A DNA stretch of 64,000 nucleotides, taken from contig NZ_JACHJN010000005.1 in assembly GCF_014203665.1 (NCBI RefSeq), positions 62,001-126,000 on the forward strand, read 5' to 3'. A program made the position numbers and the translations under genes. This stretch comes from Saccharothrix tamanrassetensis. GTDB lineage: Bacteria > Actinomycetota > Actinomycetes > Mycobacteriales > Pseudonocardiaceae. The notes under the pieces were generated by a model. That model was given only the letters and a program-made list of their open reading frames with translations, did no database searches and was not told the DNA's origin. This document shows positions 38,649 to 46,834 of the stretch, piece by piece (position 1 is the first letter of the stretch; the number at the start of each line of letters is the position of its first letter).

Positions 38649-38806
38649 CGGTCGTGCCCGACCACCCTTCATGCCGCTGCACGAAGTTGTCTGCTATTTC
38701 ACGTTTGAAACTTCCTCCCGGATTTGAGCTGCGCGTTCGACTTTTCTCCCACTTTCGGGCGAACCGCCTGCCGTGGTGGGTCGAATGACCGGTGGAGAGG
38801 AGGTGA

Positions 38807-39166
38807 GTGCATGAGACGACGGTTCCGGCGTTGACCGGTGTCCCGGCTCCGGCGCGCTGGAGCGCACAACCCGTGCCCGTGAGTGATTCGCCCGGTGAGC
38901 TGGCCGGTGAAATGCCCGGTCAGCTGCACATCGAGGAAGCCGTTGCGGCGGAACCGGTCGAAACGACCGGCGCACCGGCTTCGTCGTCGGCGCACCAGGG
39001 GTACGCGCCGAAGCGCCCGGAGCTCCTGTCATCGACGCCAGACGCCGAACGGGCGGGATCGGCACTGTGCCGGTCCCGCCCGCCGTCCGGCCGACCGCGG
39101 CACCGGAGCCGGCGGCCGGGGACTAGGCCCGCCGCTCGCGCAACAGGCGCCGCAGGCTGTCGATGA
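38807..39166 (+). CDS. Possible 119-residue hypothetical protein
   Basis: A GTG start at 38807 follows a strong GGAGAGGAGG. The first ~65 residues are acidic (ELAGEMPGQL, IEEAVAAEPVE) with Tyr-Ala-Pro-Lys; the rest turns Arg/Pro-rich and overlaps the end of the opposing metallopeptidase gene by 44 bases. The ribosome site argues for expression; the tail argues that the real end may have been lost by frameshift. No family is recognised. Confidence 0.3.
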   Translation: MHETTVPALTGVPAPARWSAQPVPVSDSPGELAGEMPGQLHIEEAVAAEPVETTGAPASSSAHQGYAPKRPELLSSTPDAERAGSALCRSRPPSGRPRHRSRRPGTRPAARATGAAGCR

Positions 39167-40220
39167 CGTGGTCCTCCTGCTCGGACAGGATCGGGATGGC
39201 GGCGTCGACGAGCTGGAAGACGTCCGGTCCTTCCAGCTCGGTGAGCGTCCGGCGCAGCGCGGCGGCCCTGGCGTCCGACGGCGGGTGGTCCGCGACGATC
39301 TTGTCCCCGGACACCTCCGACACCTCGTCGCGGACGCGGTTGAGCAGGTGGTCGACGGCGAAGAACAGGAACGCGCCCACCACCGCGATGTGCTTGCGGA
39401 ACGACAGGGCGGCGACCGACTCGTCGGCTTGCTGGGTCTTGAGGGCGAGCAGCATCCCGATCTCGTCCGCCTCGAACTCCTGGGCGTGGCTCTTGCGCAG
39501 CCACTCGTCGCCGCTCGGGCGACGACCGGTGAGGTGACCGGCGAAGAAGTGGCCGTACTCGTGCGCGATGGCGAACTTCTCCGCCGCGTCGGCGTACAGG
39601 AAGCTCAGGACACCGCGATGCGTCCCGTCGACCTGCTGCTTGCCGCCGCGCCGGGGGTCGGCGTACAGGATGTAGGCGGCCAGCGAGTTCGCCAGGTTCT
39701 CGTCCGCCTCGCGCTGGCGGCGCTCCACCGCCTCGCTGGTCTTCGGCACCGTGAAGCCGCCGTCGTCGGCACGGTCCACGACCACGATGCGGGTGTTGAG
39801 CGCCAGGGCGACTTCGACCAGCAGGTAGTGCAGGCCGGTGTTGATCAGCAGCAGCGTCCCGTTCTTCACGGCGAGCGCCTGCGCGTTGAACGAGTGGTGC
39901 GGGTACTCGCCGACGTACACCGGTCCGGGAGACCCGAGACCCATCTCGCGCACCGCTTCCTCGATCCGCTCCGAGGTGCCGGCGTGCCTGTCCTCGCGCC
40001 GCCTCCCGGGCGACTCCCGGCCCTGCCACCGCGCCATCTCCCGGAGCAGCAGGTTCTCCTCGCCGTACTCGGCCGCCGATCGTTCCGCCTGTTCCTTGAC
40101 ACTGGCCAGGATCAGCGCGTCCTCCTCGGCCGAGACCTCCGGCCGGACCAGGTGCTCGATCCCGCGGGCACGCAGCAGTCCCCAGTACTCGTCCACCAGC
40201 GCGGCGCGCGCACGGTTCAT
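39123..40220 (-). CDS. Cytoplasmic zinc metallopeptidase (HEYGH, M48-like)
   Basis: A 365-residue protein with the zinc motif HEYGH in AEKFAIAHEYGHFFAGHL and a downstream EFEADEIG that supplies the third ligand. This is the gluzincin pattern of M48-type peptidases, but there is no signal peptide and only a possible short hydrophobic stretch (AVVGAFLFFAV). The N-terminal ~120 residues are helical and charged. It is the last gene of a three-gene leftward operon; the stop of the subtilase gene overlaps its ATG by one base. Substrates unknown. Confidence 0.78.
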   Translation of the reverse strand: MNRARAALVDEYWGLLRARGIEHLVRPEVSAEEDALILASVKEQAERSAAEYGEENLLLREMARWQGRESPGRRREDRHAGTSERIEEAVREMGLGSPGPVYVGEYPHHSFNAQALAVKNGTLLLINTGLHYLLVEVALALNTRIVVVDRADDGGFTVPKTSEAVERRQREADENLANSLAAYILYADPRRGGKQQVDGTHRGVLSFLYADAAEKFAIAHEYGHFFAGHLTGRRPSGDEWLRKSHAQEFEADEIGMLLALKTQQADESVAALSFRKHIAVVGAFLFFAVDHLLNRVRDEVSEVSGDKIVADHPPSDARAAALRRTLTELEGPDVFQLVDAAIPILSEQEDHVIDSLRRLLRERRA

Positions 40221-42538
40221 CAGTCCCCCTTGTGCCACAACGTGCCCGGTTCGTCGGTCGAGGCGCCGGACACCGCCAGCGCGAAGTCCTGCGCTCCGAA
40301 GAGGAGTTCGGAGATGGCCGTGATCTCGACCTCGTAGTCGCCGGGCGCCGGCCGGTCGATGCGGACGACCTGCACGTTGTTGGCGGTGTCCGCGGTCGCG
40401 TAGGTGGTGCGCCGCCGCTCGTTGCCCAGCCAGTGCCGGCCGCTGGACCGGTGGACGACGACCAGGCTCAGCGCGTGCTGGATGCCGCGGCCGGGCGGGT
40501 CGGTCCAGGCCAGGCAGACCCGCAGCGGACCGGGCCCGGCGGGGTGCAGCGGCAGCCGGACCGTCTGGCCGAGCCGGTGCAGCGGCGGGCACGCCGAGGC
40601 GTCCGCTCCGGTGTCCGCGAACAGCGCGGGCAGCGTGGTGGTCAGGTCCAGGAGGCCGAAGCCCTGGTGGAAGTTGGGCGGGTGCGGGTGGTCGGCCCGT
40701 GCGTCCCGGCCGCCGAGCCACCGGGTGCCGTTGACCAGCGTCGCCTTGAGCAGGGCCGCGCTCGGGGCGTGCGCTCCGGCGGTGAACCACTCGCGGACCA
40801 GCGCGGCGGACCCGGCGACCAGCGGTGCGGCCATGCTGGTGCCGCCGAGGACCGCGTAGTTGTCGTCCCAGCCGTCCCAGAACGTCGAGTCCGGGGCGAG
40901 CGCGGATCGCGTGGAGACGACGCAGGTGCCCGGTGCGACCAGGTCGGGCTTGATCCGGTCGTGCTCCTGGCACGGTCCGCGACTGCTGAACGCGGCCAGC
41001 GACTCCGGGTTCCCGCCGACGCGCTCCTCGCCGATCGGCCCGTCCGGGAAGGCAGCCGGCGACCACTCGCGCCAGGTCAGGTCCGGCACGTCCCGCGTGC
41101 TGCGGCTCGCGCCGACGGTCAGCGCGTTCTTGGCGGTGGCCGGGGCGTTCACCGAGAACAGGTCCACGAAACCGCGCGGGACGTGCCGTGGTGCGGCTGC
41201 CCGGCCGTCGTTGCCCGCCGCGACGACCACGAGCATGTCCGGGTGTTCGGCGACGAACTCGTCGATCTCCAGCGAACTCATCCGGTAGACCGAGTCGGCG
41301 TCCGCGCCCCAACTGTCGTTGTGGATCCGGGCGCCCGCGTCGTAGGCCTCGGCGAGCAGGTCGTTGAGGTCGACGGGAAGGCCGGTGAGCCGGCCGCGAC
41401 CGTCCATGACGGACTGGAAGAAGACCGAGGCGCCGGGTGCCGCGCCCCGGAAGACACCGCCCGAGGCGGAACCGTCGCCCGCCAGCGTCCCCGCCACGTG
41501 GGTGCCGTGGCCGTGCGGATCGCTCCCGTCGTCCGGACGGCCTCGCGCGACCACCTTGAGCAGGCGGCTCTTGAGGTCCGGGTGTCGGCTGTCGACGCCC
41601 GTGTCGGCCACCCCGACGACCTGTCCGCGCCCGGTGAGCCCGGCGAGGCCGGGGACGGTGCCGACATCGGGGGTGCCGCCCGAGCCGGAGGTGGTGCCCA
41701 CGTCGGCGGTGGGGTGCGGGCCGTGCGCGGAGCGGACGCCGGTGGTGGGCCGCAGACCGACGATCTGCTGCGCGTGGTCGTTGAGGAGGGTCGGCGGCAC
41801 GTGGAGGTCCACCGCGGCCACGTCCTGGCGGCGGGCCAGCTCCAGCAGCCCGGGATCGCCGAACCGGCAGCGGAAACGCACCTTCCGCCGGCCGGTGCCG
41901 TCCTCGGGCCAGCCCCGCCGCGCCAGCCAGGCGCGGATCTCGGGCAGGTCCCTCGCGCGGTGCGCGAGCACCTCGTAGTGCACCGGAAGCGCTCCCGGCG
42001 GCGGACCACCGGGGGAGACCACGTTGCCGGCGTCGGCGGTGTCGCTGAGCCGGTACGGTCGCACGTCGAGCACGAAGTCCAGTGCCGCCAGGGAACCGCT
42101 GCCGCCGCCGGGAGTCCTCACCACGTAGCCGTCGACCGCGACCCGTTCCAGCACGGCGGCGTCGAGCGCGTCGAGCCGGTCGCGCCAGTCGGGTGGTGGG
42201 ACCGGGACCGTGTGCAGGACGACGGTCTCGCCGTAGCCGGGCAGGTCGGCCTTCGGCGTGTCGTCCAGGTCCGGCACGGCGAGCGAACCGAGTCCGGTGT
42301 GCCGGGCCGGTGGCGCGAGCGGCCGGGCGCGCTCGGCGGCGCGTTCGGCCGCTCGTCCGCCGCCCGGATCGGTCGCCGAGTGGATGACGAGGCCGAACCG
42401 TTGCAGCGCGGCCAGGTTCTCCTCGGCCGTGTCACCGGACACGACGTCCTCGCGCACGGACACGTTGGCCAGCAACCCGAGGACGGCGTCCCGGTCGCTG
42501 CCGCCGGCGAGGTGGCCCACCACCGAGAGGACGGTCAC
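40220..42538 (-). CDS. S8 family serine protease without signal peptide
   Basis: A 772-residue subtilase. Catalytic Asp is in VVGVADTGVDSRH, His in HGHGTHVAGTLAG, the oxyanion Asn in VVVAAGNDGR and Ser in VLGGTSMAAPLVAG. About 300 residues precede the catalytic domain, with no export signal and no I9 pro-domain I can recognise; about 150 strand-rich residues follow. The enzyme therefore seems cytoplasmic, unlike the secreted subtilase at 46835. It is encoded between a TPR protein and a metallopeptidase, all close or overlapping. Such protease-TPR sets can act in regulated proteolysis or defence. Confidence 0.85.
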   Translation of the reverse strand: MTVLSVVGHLAGGSDRDAVLGLLANVSVREDVVSGDTAEENLAALQRFGLVIHSATDPGGGRAAERAAERARPLAPPARHTGLGSLAVPDLDDTPKADLPGYGETVVLHTVPVPPPDWRDRLDALDAAVLERVAVDGYVVRTPGGGSGSLAALDFVLDVRPYRLSDTADAGNVVSPGGPPPGALPVHYEVLAHRARDLPEIRAWLARRGWPEDGTGRRKVRFRCRFGDPGLLELARRQDVAAVDLHVPPTLLNDHAQQIVGLRPTTGVRSAHGPHPTADVGTTSGSGGTPDVGTVPGLAGLTGRGQVVGVADTGVDSRHPDLKSRLLKVVARGRPDDGSDPHGHGTHVAGTLAGDGSASGGVFRGAAPGASVFFQSVMDGRGRLTGLPVDLNDLLAEAYDAGARIHNDSWGADADSVYRMSSLEIDEFVAEHPDMLVVVAAGNDGRAAAPRHVPRGFVDLFSVNAPATAKNALTVGASRSTRDVPDLTWREWSPAAFPDGPIGEERVGGNPESLAAFSSRGPCQEHDRIKPDLVAPGTCVVSTRSALAPDSTFWDGWDDNYAVLGGTSMAAPLVAGSAALVREWFTAGAHAPSAALLKATLVNGTRWLGGRDARADHPHPPNFHQGFGLLDLTTTLPALFADTGADASACPPLHRLGQTVRLPLHPAGPGPLRVCLAWTDPPGRGIQHALSLVVVHRSSGRHWLGNERRRTTYATADTANNVQVVRIDRPAPGDYEVEITAISELLFGAQDFALAVSGASTDEPGTLWHKGD

Positions 42539-42550
42539 GTGTGGCTTCTC

Positions 42551-43540
42551 CTAGCGGTCGCGGCGGAACAGCCGGCGGGACGAGGCCGGCAGCACGCGCA
42601 GTCGTTCCGCGGCCCGCGTCGCCACCTGCGGCGTCGAGGACTTCGCGGCGATCTTGTAGAACCGGCGCGCCTTCTTCACGTCACCGGCCTGTTCCCAGTA
42701 CCAGCCGAGGTTGTGCGCGGCGAACCCCCCGGTGTCGTCCGGGCTCTCGTAGGCGAACTCCCACAGCGACCGGGCCTTGTCGTGGTTGCCCGCCTCGTCC
42801 TCCAGCGTGCCCAGGTTGACCGCGGCCTTCGAGGCGAAGTGCGGGACGCCGAGGTCGACGGCCAGCTGGAAGGCCTTGCGCGCACCCGCGATGTCCCCGA
42901 GCTGCTTGAGCACCGAGCCGAGCTGGTCCGCCGAGCCGGACCGGATCGTGGGGTCGGCGTCGGTGCGGTCCACGGCGTCGCGGAACGCCTTCTCCGCCTT
43001 GTGCGGCTCGCCCTTCTTCACCCAGGTCAGCCCGAGGTACATGCAGGCCCCGGCGGCGTGGGTCGGGTCGTCGAGCACCTGCGCCGCGCGTTGCAGCCAC
43101 AGCACCGCCCGGTCGAGATCACCCTTCTCGTACGCCTCGAACCCGAACTGGAAACCGCTGAGCTTGGTGAACGCCTCGCTGAGCGCCCGGTACTCCTGCT
43201 TGCGGCTGCGCTCGGACTGCCCGTACATCTCCTTGCGCAGGGCGCTCGCGAACCCGCCGCGCTCGGTCTCCGGCGCGGTGCCCGTACCGCCGAACCCGGC
43301 GAAGCCGCCCGTCGGCCGACTCGTCTTCCCCCACGGGAACGAGCCGTTCTTGATCGCGTTGACGTCCTTGTCGAGAACGATGATCTGCAGGTCGCCCTCC
43401 CGCGCCCGCGCACCGCACACCGGGCAGGGCGCACCCACGCACTCCCGCCAACAGGCCTCGTACTCTTCGTCACCCATGACCACCTGCTGGCGAACGCAGT
43501 GGCCGCAACGATGGGACAGCACGAAGACGTTCACGGTCAC
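42551..43540 (-). CDS. Zinc-ribbon and TPR repeat protein
   Basis: A 329-residue protein. GTG at 43540 (a second GTG at 43534 is possible). Residues ~5-60 hold a Cys-rich module: CGHC, then a pair CWREC and a CPVCG, probably one zinc ribbon. A Gly/Phe-rich linker follows. Residues ~115-320 contain five to six tetratricopeptide-like repeats (e.g. EKGDLDRAVLWLQRAAQV, KKGEPHKAEKAFRDAV, EAGNHDKARSLWEFAY). It likely binds a partner protein and regulates the two proteases encoded downstream, 12 bases away. Cytoplasmic. Confidence 0.78.
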   Translation of the reverse strand: MTVNVFVLSHRCGHCVRQQVVMGDEEYEACWRECVGAPCPVCGARAREGDLQIIVLDKDVNAIKNGSFPWGKTSRPTGGFAGFGGTGTAPETERGGFASALRKEMYGQSERSRKQEYRALSEAFTKLSGFQFGFEAYEKGDLDRAVLWLQRAAQVLDDPTHAAGACMYLGLTWVKKGEPHKAEKAFRDAVDRTDADPTIRSGSADQLGSVLKQLGDIAGARKAFQLAVDLGVPHFASKAAVNLGTLEDEAGNHDKARSLWEFAYESPDDTGGFAAHNLGWYWEQAGDVKKARRFYKIAAKSSTPQVATRAAERLRVLPASSRRLFRRDR

Positions 43541-43698
43541 CCCCGTGTTCCGTACCCGACCGACAGCCTGGCACACCGTGACCGATCGACGACAGTGCGT
43601 TCGGCTGGTCGGCGTGCGCCTGCCGGGGTGATTCTGGTGCCGGAAGCGGTTCTCCCCGTCGCAATTTTGCGGACACCGGCATCGGCGGCCCGGGTGGC

Positions 43699-44349
43699 TC
43701 AGAACGATCCGGAGTCCCGGGCGACCAAGCCGTGCTCGTAGGCGTAGATCACCACGTGCACCCTGGTCCGCAGGCCGAGCTTGGCCAGGACGTGCGCGAC
43801 GTGGGTTTTCACGGTGCCCTCGCCGATCGACAGCGCGGATGCGATCTCGGCGTTGGTCAGGCCCCAGGCGACGTGGCGCATCACCTCGCGTTCCCGGTCG
43901 GTCAACCGCTCCAGGTCGGTGCCGGTCGGGCGGGGGGACAGTCGGGCGAAGCGGCCGATCAGGCGTCCGGTCACCCGGGGGTCGATGAGTCCGTGGCCGC
44001 GGTGGATCGCGCGTACGGCTTCGACCAGCAGGTCCGGGTCGGCGTCCTTGAGCAGGAAACCCGCCGCACCGGCCCGTAGTGCGCCGAACAGGTATTCGTC
44101 CAGGTCGAACGTGGTGAGCGCGAGTACCCGGGACGACCCGGCCAGGGCGCGGATCGCGGAGATGCCGTCCAGCCGCGGCATCCGGATGTCCATGACGACC
44201 ACGTCCGGGCGGTTGCGCAGGGCCTGGTCGATGGCGTCTGCGCCGTTGGCGGCCTCGCCGACGACGGTGATGTCGGGCTCGGCGGACAGCACGACCCGCA
44301 ACGCCTCGCGCACGGCTTCCTGGTCGTCGGCGATCAGCACGGTGATCAT
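43699..44349 (-). CDS. NarL/LuxR family response regulator
   Basis: A 216-residue regulator. Receiver domain residues ~1-120 with phospho-acceptor Asp in VVVMDIRMPRLDG (about D53), Thr in ALTTFD and Lys in FLLKD. A LuxR-type helix-turn-helix occupies ~150-205 (LTDREREVMRHVAWGLTNAEIA, VKTHVAHVLAKLGLRTRV). ATG at 44349 overlaps the kinase stop (ATGA). It is the partner of the upstream kinase. Confidence 0.95.
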   Translation of the reverse strand: MITVLIADDQEAVREALRVVLSAEPDITVVGEAANGADAIDQALRNRPDVVVMDIRMPRLDGISAIRALAGSSRVLALTTFDLDEYLFGALRAGAAGFLLKDADPDLLVEAVRAIHRGHGLIDPRVTGRLIGRFARLSPRPTGTDLERLTDREREVMRHVAWGLTNAEIASALSIGEGTVKTHVAHVLAKLGLRTRVHVVIYAYEHGLVARDSGSF

Positions 44350-45260
44350 CGGCGCACCGGGAGCCGGGCTTCCACTCGCCAACCGGACTCGGACGGTCCT
44401 ATGTGGACGAATCCACCCAGTCGGGCGACACGTTCCCGGATCCCGCGGAGTCCGTTGCCGTCGGTGGCAGCGGCAGCGGCAGCGCCGGAGCCGTTGTCGG
44501 ACACCAGAACGGCGAGCTGTCGGCGTTCACGTTCCAGCCGGACCTCGATCTCGGTCGCCGCCGAATGCCGTACGGCATTGGTCAGGGCTTCCTGCACGAT
44601 TCGGTACGCGGTGTGCGCGACGGTCGGAGGCAGCCCCAAGACGGAGCCGCGTGTGGTGATCCGCCTGCCGGGACCGGACAGCCGTTCCGCCAGCGCGGAG
44701 ATGTCCTCCTGCGCGCGCAACTCGCCCACCAGGCCCCGGACCTCGGTCAGGGCGGTGGCCGAGATGTCGGTGATCGTGGTGAGCGCCCGGTCCGCGCCGG
44801 CCGGCACCCGGCGCGCGGCGGTGGCCTGCAGCTTGATCGCCGTCAGGTGGTGGCCGACGCTGTCGTGGACGTCACGGGCCAGCCGTGCGCGGTCCTCGGC
44901 CATCGCGATCCTGGCCGACTGGGCGCTGCGCTCCCGTTGCAACCGCAGGCCGTAGCCGACGGCGACCGGTGCCATGCCCATGATCACCAGGTCGGTCACC
45001 GGCAGGACGCCCGACTGCGAGCCGGCCAGGGTGGCGAACACGAACGTCCACACGGGTGTGGCCACCAGCACCGGCCAGAGGGTGTGCCGGTGGAAGGCGG
45101 CGAGGCAGAACCCCGCCACCGCCACCAGTCGGCCCGGCCAGCCCACGTCGATCCCGGTGCCGACCATCGCCACGACGCCCGTCACCAGGGCGGCGGTCAG
45201 CGGCACCCTGCGGACGAACAGCAGCGGCAGGCAGACCGCCGCACTCAGCAGCACGATCAC
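44346..45260 (-). CDS. NarL-type sensor histidine kinase
   Basis: A 304-residue HPK7 kinase. I chose the GTG at 45260: GGGAG lies at good spacing and it starts 4 bases after the upstream stop (a GTG at 45305 would overlap that gene by 41 bases). Four to five membrane helices fill residues 1-~120. The dimerisation box is RLARDVHDSVGHHLTAIKLQ with the phospho-His in DVHDSVGHH. ATPase motifs are IVQEALTNAVRHS (N box), VSDNGSG and NGLRGIRERV (G boxes). It lacks a large sensor, so it probably senses a membrane signal. It is operonic with the regulator and with a secreted peptidase gene upstream. Confidence 0.92.
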   Translation of the reverse strand: MIVLLSAAVCLPLLFVRRVPLTAALVTGVVAMVGTGIDVGWPGRLVAVAGFCLAAFHRHTLWPVLVATPVWTFVFATLAGSQSGVLPVTDLVIMGMAPVAVGYGLRLQRERSAQSARIAMAEDRARLARDVHDSVGHHLTAIKLQATAARRVPAGADRALTTITDISATALTEVRGLVGELRAQEDISALAERLSGPGRRITTRGSVLGLPPTVAHTAYRIVQEALTNAVRHSAATEIEVRLERERRQLAVLVSDNGSGAAAAAATDGNGLRGIRERVARLGGFVHIGPSESGWRVEARLPVRR

Positions 45261-45264
45261 CCGG

Positions 45265-46629
45265 TCAGTCTCCCGGACAGACGGTTCCCGCCGCCGGGAG
45301 AACACCGGTCGCGAAGTAGCGGTGCACGTGCCCGCGCACGCAGGCGTTGCCGCGCCAGTAGACCGCGTGCCCGGACGGCACCTGGAGATAACGCGATCCG
45401 ATGAGCTGCGCGGCCACCCTCCGACCGTGCGCGGGCGGCGTCACCGCGTCGTGGTCGCCGTTGACCACCAGCGCGGGCACAGCGGCCCGGAACGGGTGCT
45501 GCGCGAACATGGTCGTCCTCGGCAGCCCCGCGCAGTGGTTGGCGGTGATCCAGACCTGACGCCACCCGATCAGCGGCGCGACCTGGCGGACCTGCGTCTC
45601 CAGCGCCTTGAGGTCCTGGTACCGCGTGGGGTAGCGGAAGTCCGCGCACAGCATGATGCGGGACAGGTCCGGATCGCGGGCGCCCACGTCCACCGTGAAC
45701 CGGCTCGCGTCGCCGGCGTGCGCCTCGGCCAGCGAACGGGCCAGTTCCACCCACTCGACGCGGTCGTCCCCGAACGAACGGGCCACGATCCGGGCCGCGC
45801 TCACCGTGCCGCCGGACGACGCCGGGATCGGTGCGCGGGCCAGCACTTCGGTCCAGACCCGCAGCACGTCCCGGCCGTGCAACGCGCACTGCGCGTCGCC
45901 GGAGCACCACTCGGCCATCCGGTGCAGGTTCCGCTCGTCCGCGGAGGCCTTCGCACCCACCCAGTCGACCAGGGACCGGTTGGTGTGGTCGAAGACGCTG
46001 TCCAGGTAGAAGCGGCCGACGCGGTCCGGGAAGAACTCGGCGTAGGCCTGACCGAACACCGTCCCGTAGGAGTTGCCGTAGTAGTTCAGCTTCCGCTCGC
46101 CCAACGCCGCCCGCATGGCGTCCATGTCCCGTGCGACCTGCCAGGAGTTCAGGTTCCCCGCGAGTGGACCGGCCGCCTCGGTGCACCGCGTGCCGAACGT
46201 GTGGTTCTCCGCCCGGTAGCGGTCGAAGGTCTCCTGGTCGTCGAACACGTACTCGGCGCGCTGCGGCGACGGCACCGGGCAGGTGATCCCACTGCTCCCA
46301 CCGAACCCGCGCGGGTCGGCGAGCACCACGTCGAACGACGCGGCCAGGTCCGCCAGCGCGTCCTTGACGTGGGGCAGGTAGGCGATCTGCTCGCCCGGTC
46401 CGCCGAGGTTGACGAACACCGTGCCCTGCTTGTGCTGCCGGGCGGGCAACTTGGCCAGCCGCAACGTGGTCTTCGGGCCGGCCGGTCGCGCCCAGTCGGC
46501 CGGCACGGTCACGTTCGTGCACCGGATGCCGTCGCCGCAGTCCTGCCAGCGCTGACCGGCGGACGCGGGCGTGGCGGTCGCCGTCAGCAGGCTCAGCACG
46601 GCAGCCGTGATCGTGATCGGTTTTCGCAT
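45265..46629 (-). CDS. Secreted alpha/beta-hydrolase peptidase (tripeptidyl aminopeptidase-like)
   Basis: A 454-residue exported enzyme; ATG at 46629 opens a signal peptide ending PASA-G near residue 24. It shows NLGGPGEQ (oxyanion), nucleophile Ser in NYYGNSYGTVFG, and C-terminal TAP-like features: catalytic Asp in VNGDHDAVTP and His in PSGHAVYWRG. Cysteines suggest disulfides. Members release N-terminal peptides in Streptomyces. It is just upstream of the sensor kinase and regulator, suggesting they may be co-transcribed or control its expression. Confidence 0.88.
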   Translation of the reverse strand: MRKPITITAAVLSLLTATATPASAGQRWQDCGDGIRCTNVTVPADWARPAGPKTTLRLAKLPARQHKQGTVFVNLGGPGEQIAYLPHVKDALADLAASFDVVLADPRGFGGSSGITCPVPSPQRAEYVFDDQETFDRYRAENHTFGTRCTEAAGPLAGNLNSWQVARDMDAMRAALGERKLNYYGNSYGTVFGQAYAEFFPDRVGRFYLDSVFDHTNRSLVDWVGAKASADERNLHRMAEWCSGDAQCALHGRDVLRVWTEVLARAPIPASSGGTVSAARIVARSFGDDRVEWVELARSLAEAHAGDASRFTVDVGARDPDLSRIMLCADFRYPTRYQDLKALETQVRQVAPLIGWRQVWITANHCAGLPRTTMFAQHPFRAAVPALVVNGDHDAVTPPAHGRRVAAQLIGSRYLQVPSGHAVYWRGNACVRGHVHRYFATGVLPAAGTVCPGD

Positions 46630-46788
46630 GCCGTGAGGCTGACGGCCGCGGGCTGTCGCACGCCTCTGCCGTGGGACAGATCTTTCAAGCCCCGATACAC
46701 CGTGCCGCGCGGTGAGCCTGCCGTCGCCGGGAGGCCCCGCACGAGCGCGGGTGTCGTCGGGCAGGCCGGGCACGGCTCGGCTGGAAGC

Positions 46789-46825
46789 GGAAGCGCCCGA
46801 CGAGGGGGACTCGCCGGGCGCCTCC
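46789..46825 (-). terminator. Hairpin after the secreted subtilase gene
   Basis: Arms 46789-46804 and 46810-46825 pair over 16 positions with two G-T wobbles and a 5-base loop. It starts 10 bases past the stop of the leftward subtilase. Confidence 0.72.
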
Positions 46826-46834
46826 ACCCTGCGG

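Noticed and set aside
38694-39065. A 123-codon minus frame in the gap before the metallopeptidase gene
   Set aside because: Arg/Pro/Ser-rich without a ribosome site or homology; the opposite strand has a better, though still weak, candidate.
40232-43741. An 1169-codon plus frame opposite the protease cassette
   Set aside because: Composition is typical of an antisense shadow and it covers three well-supported genes.
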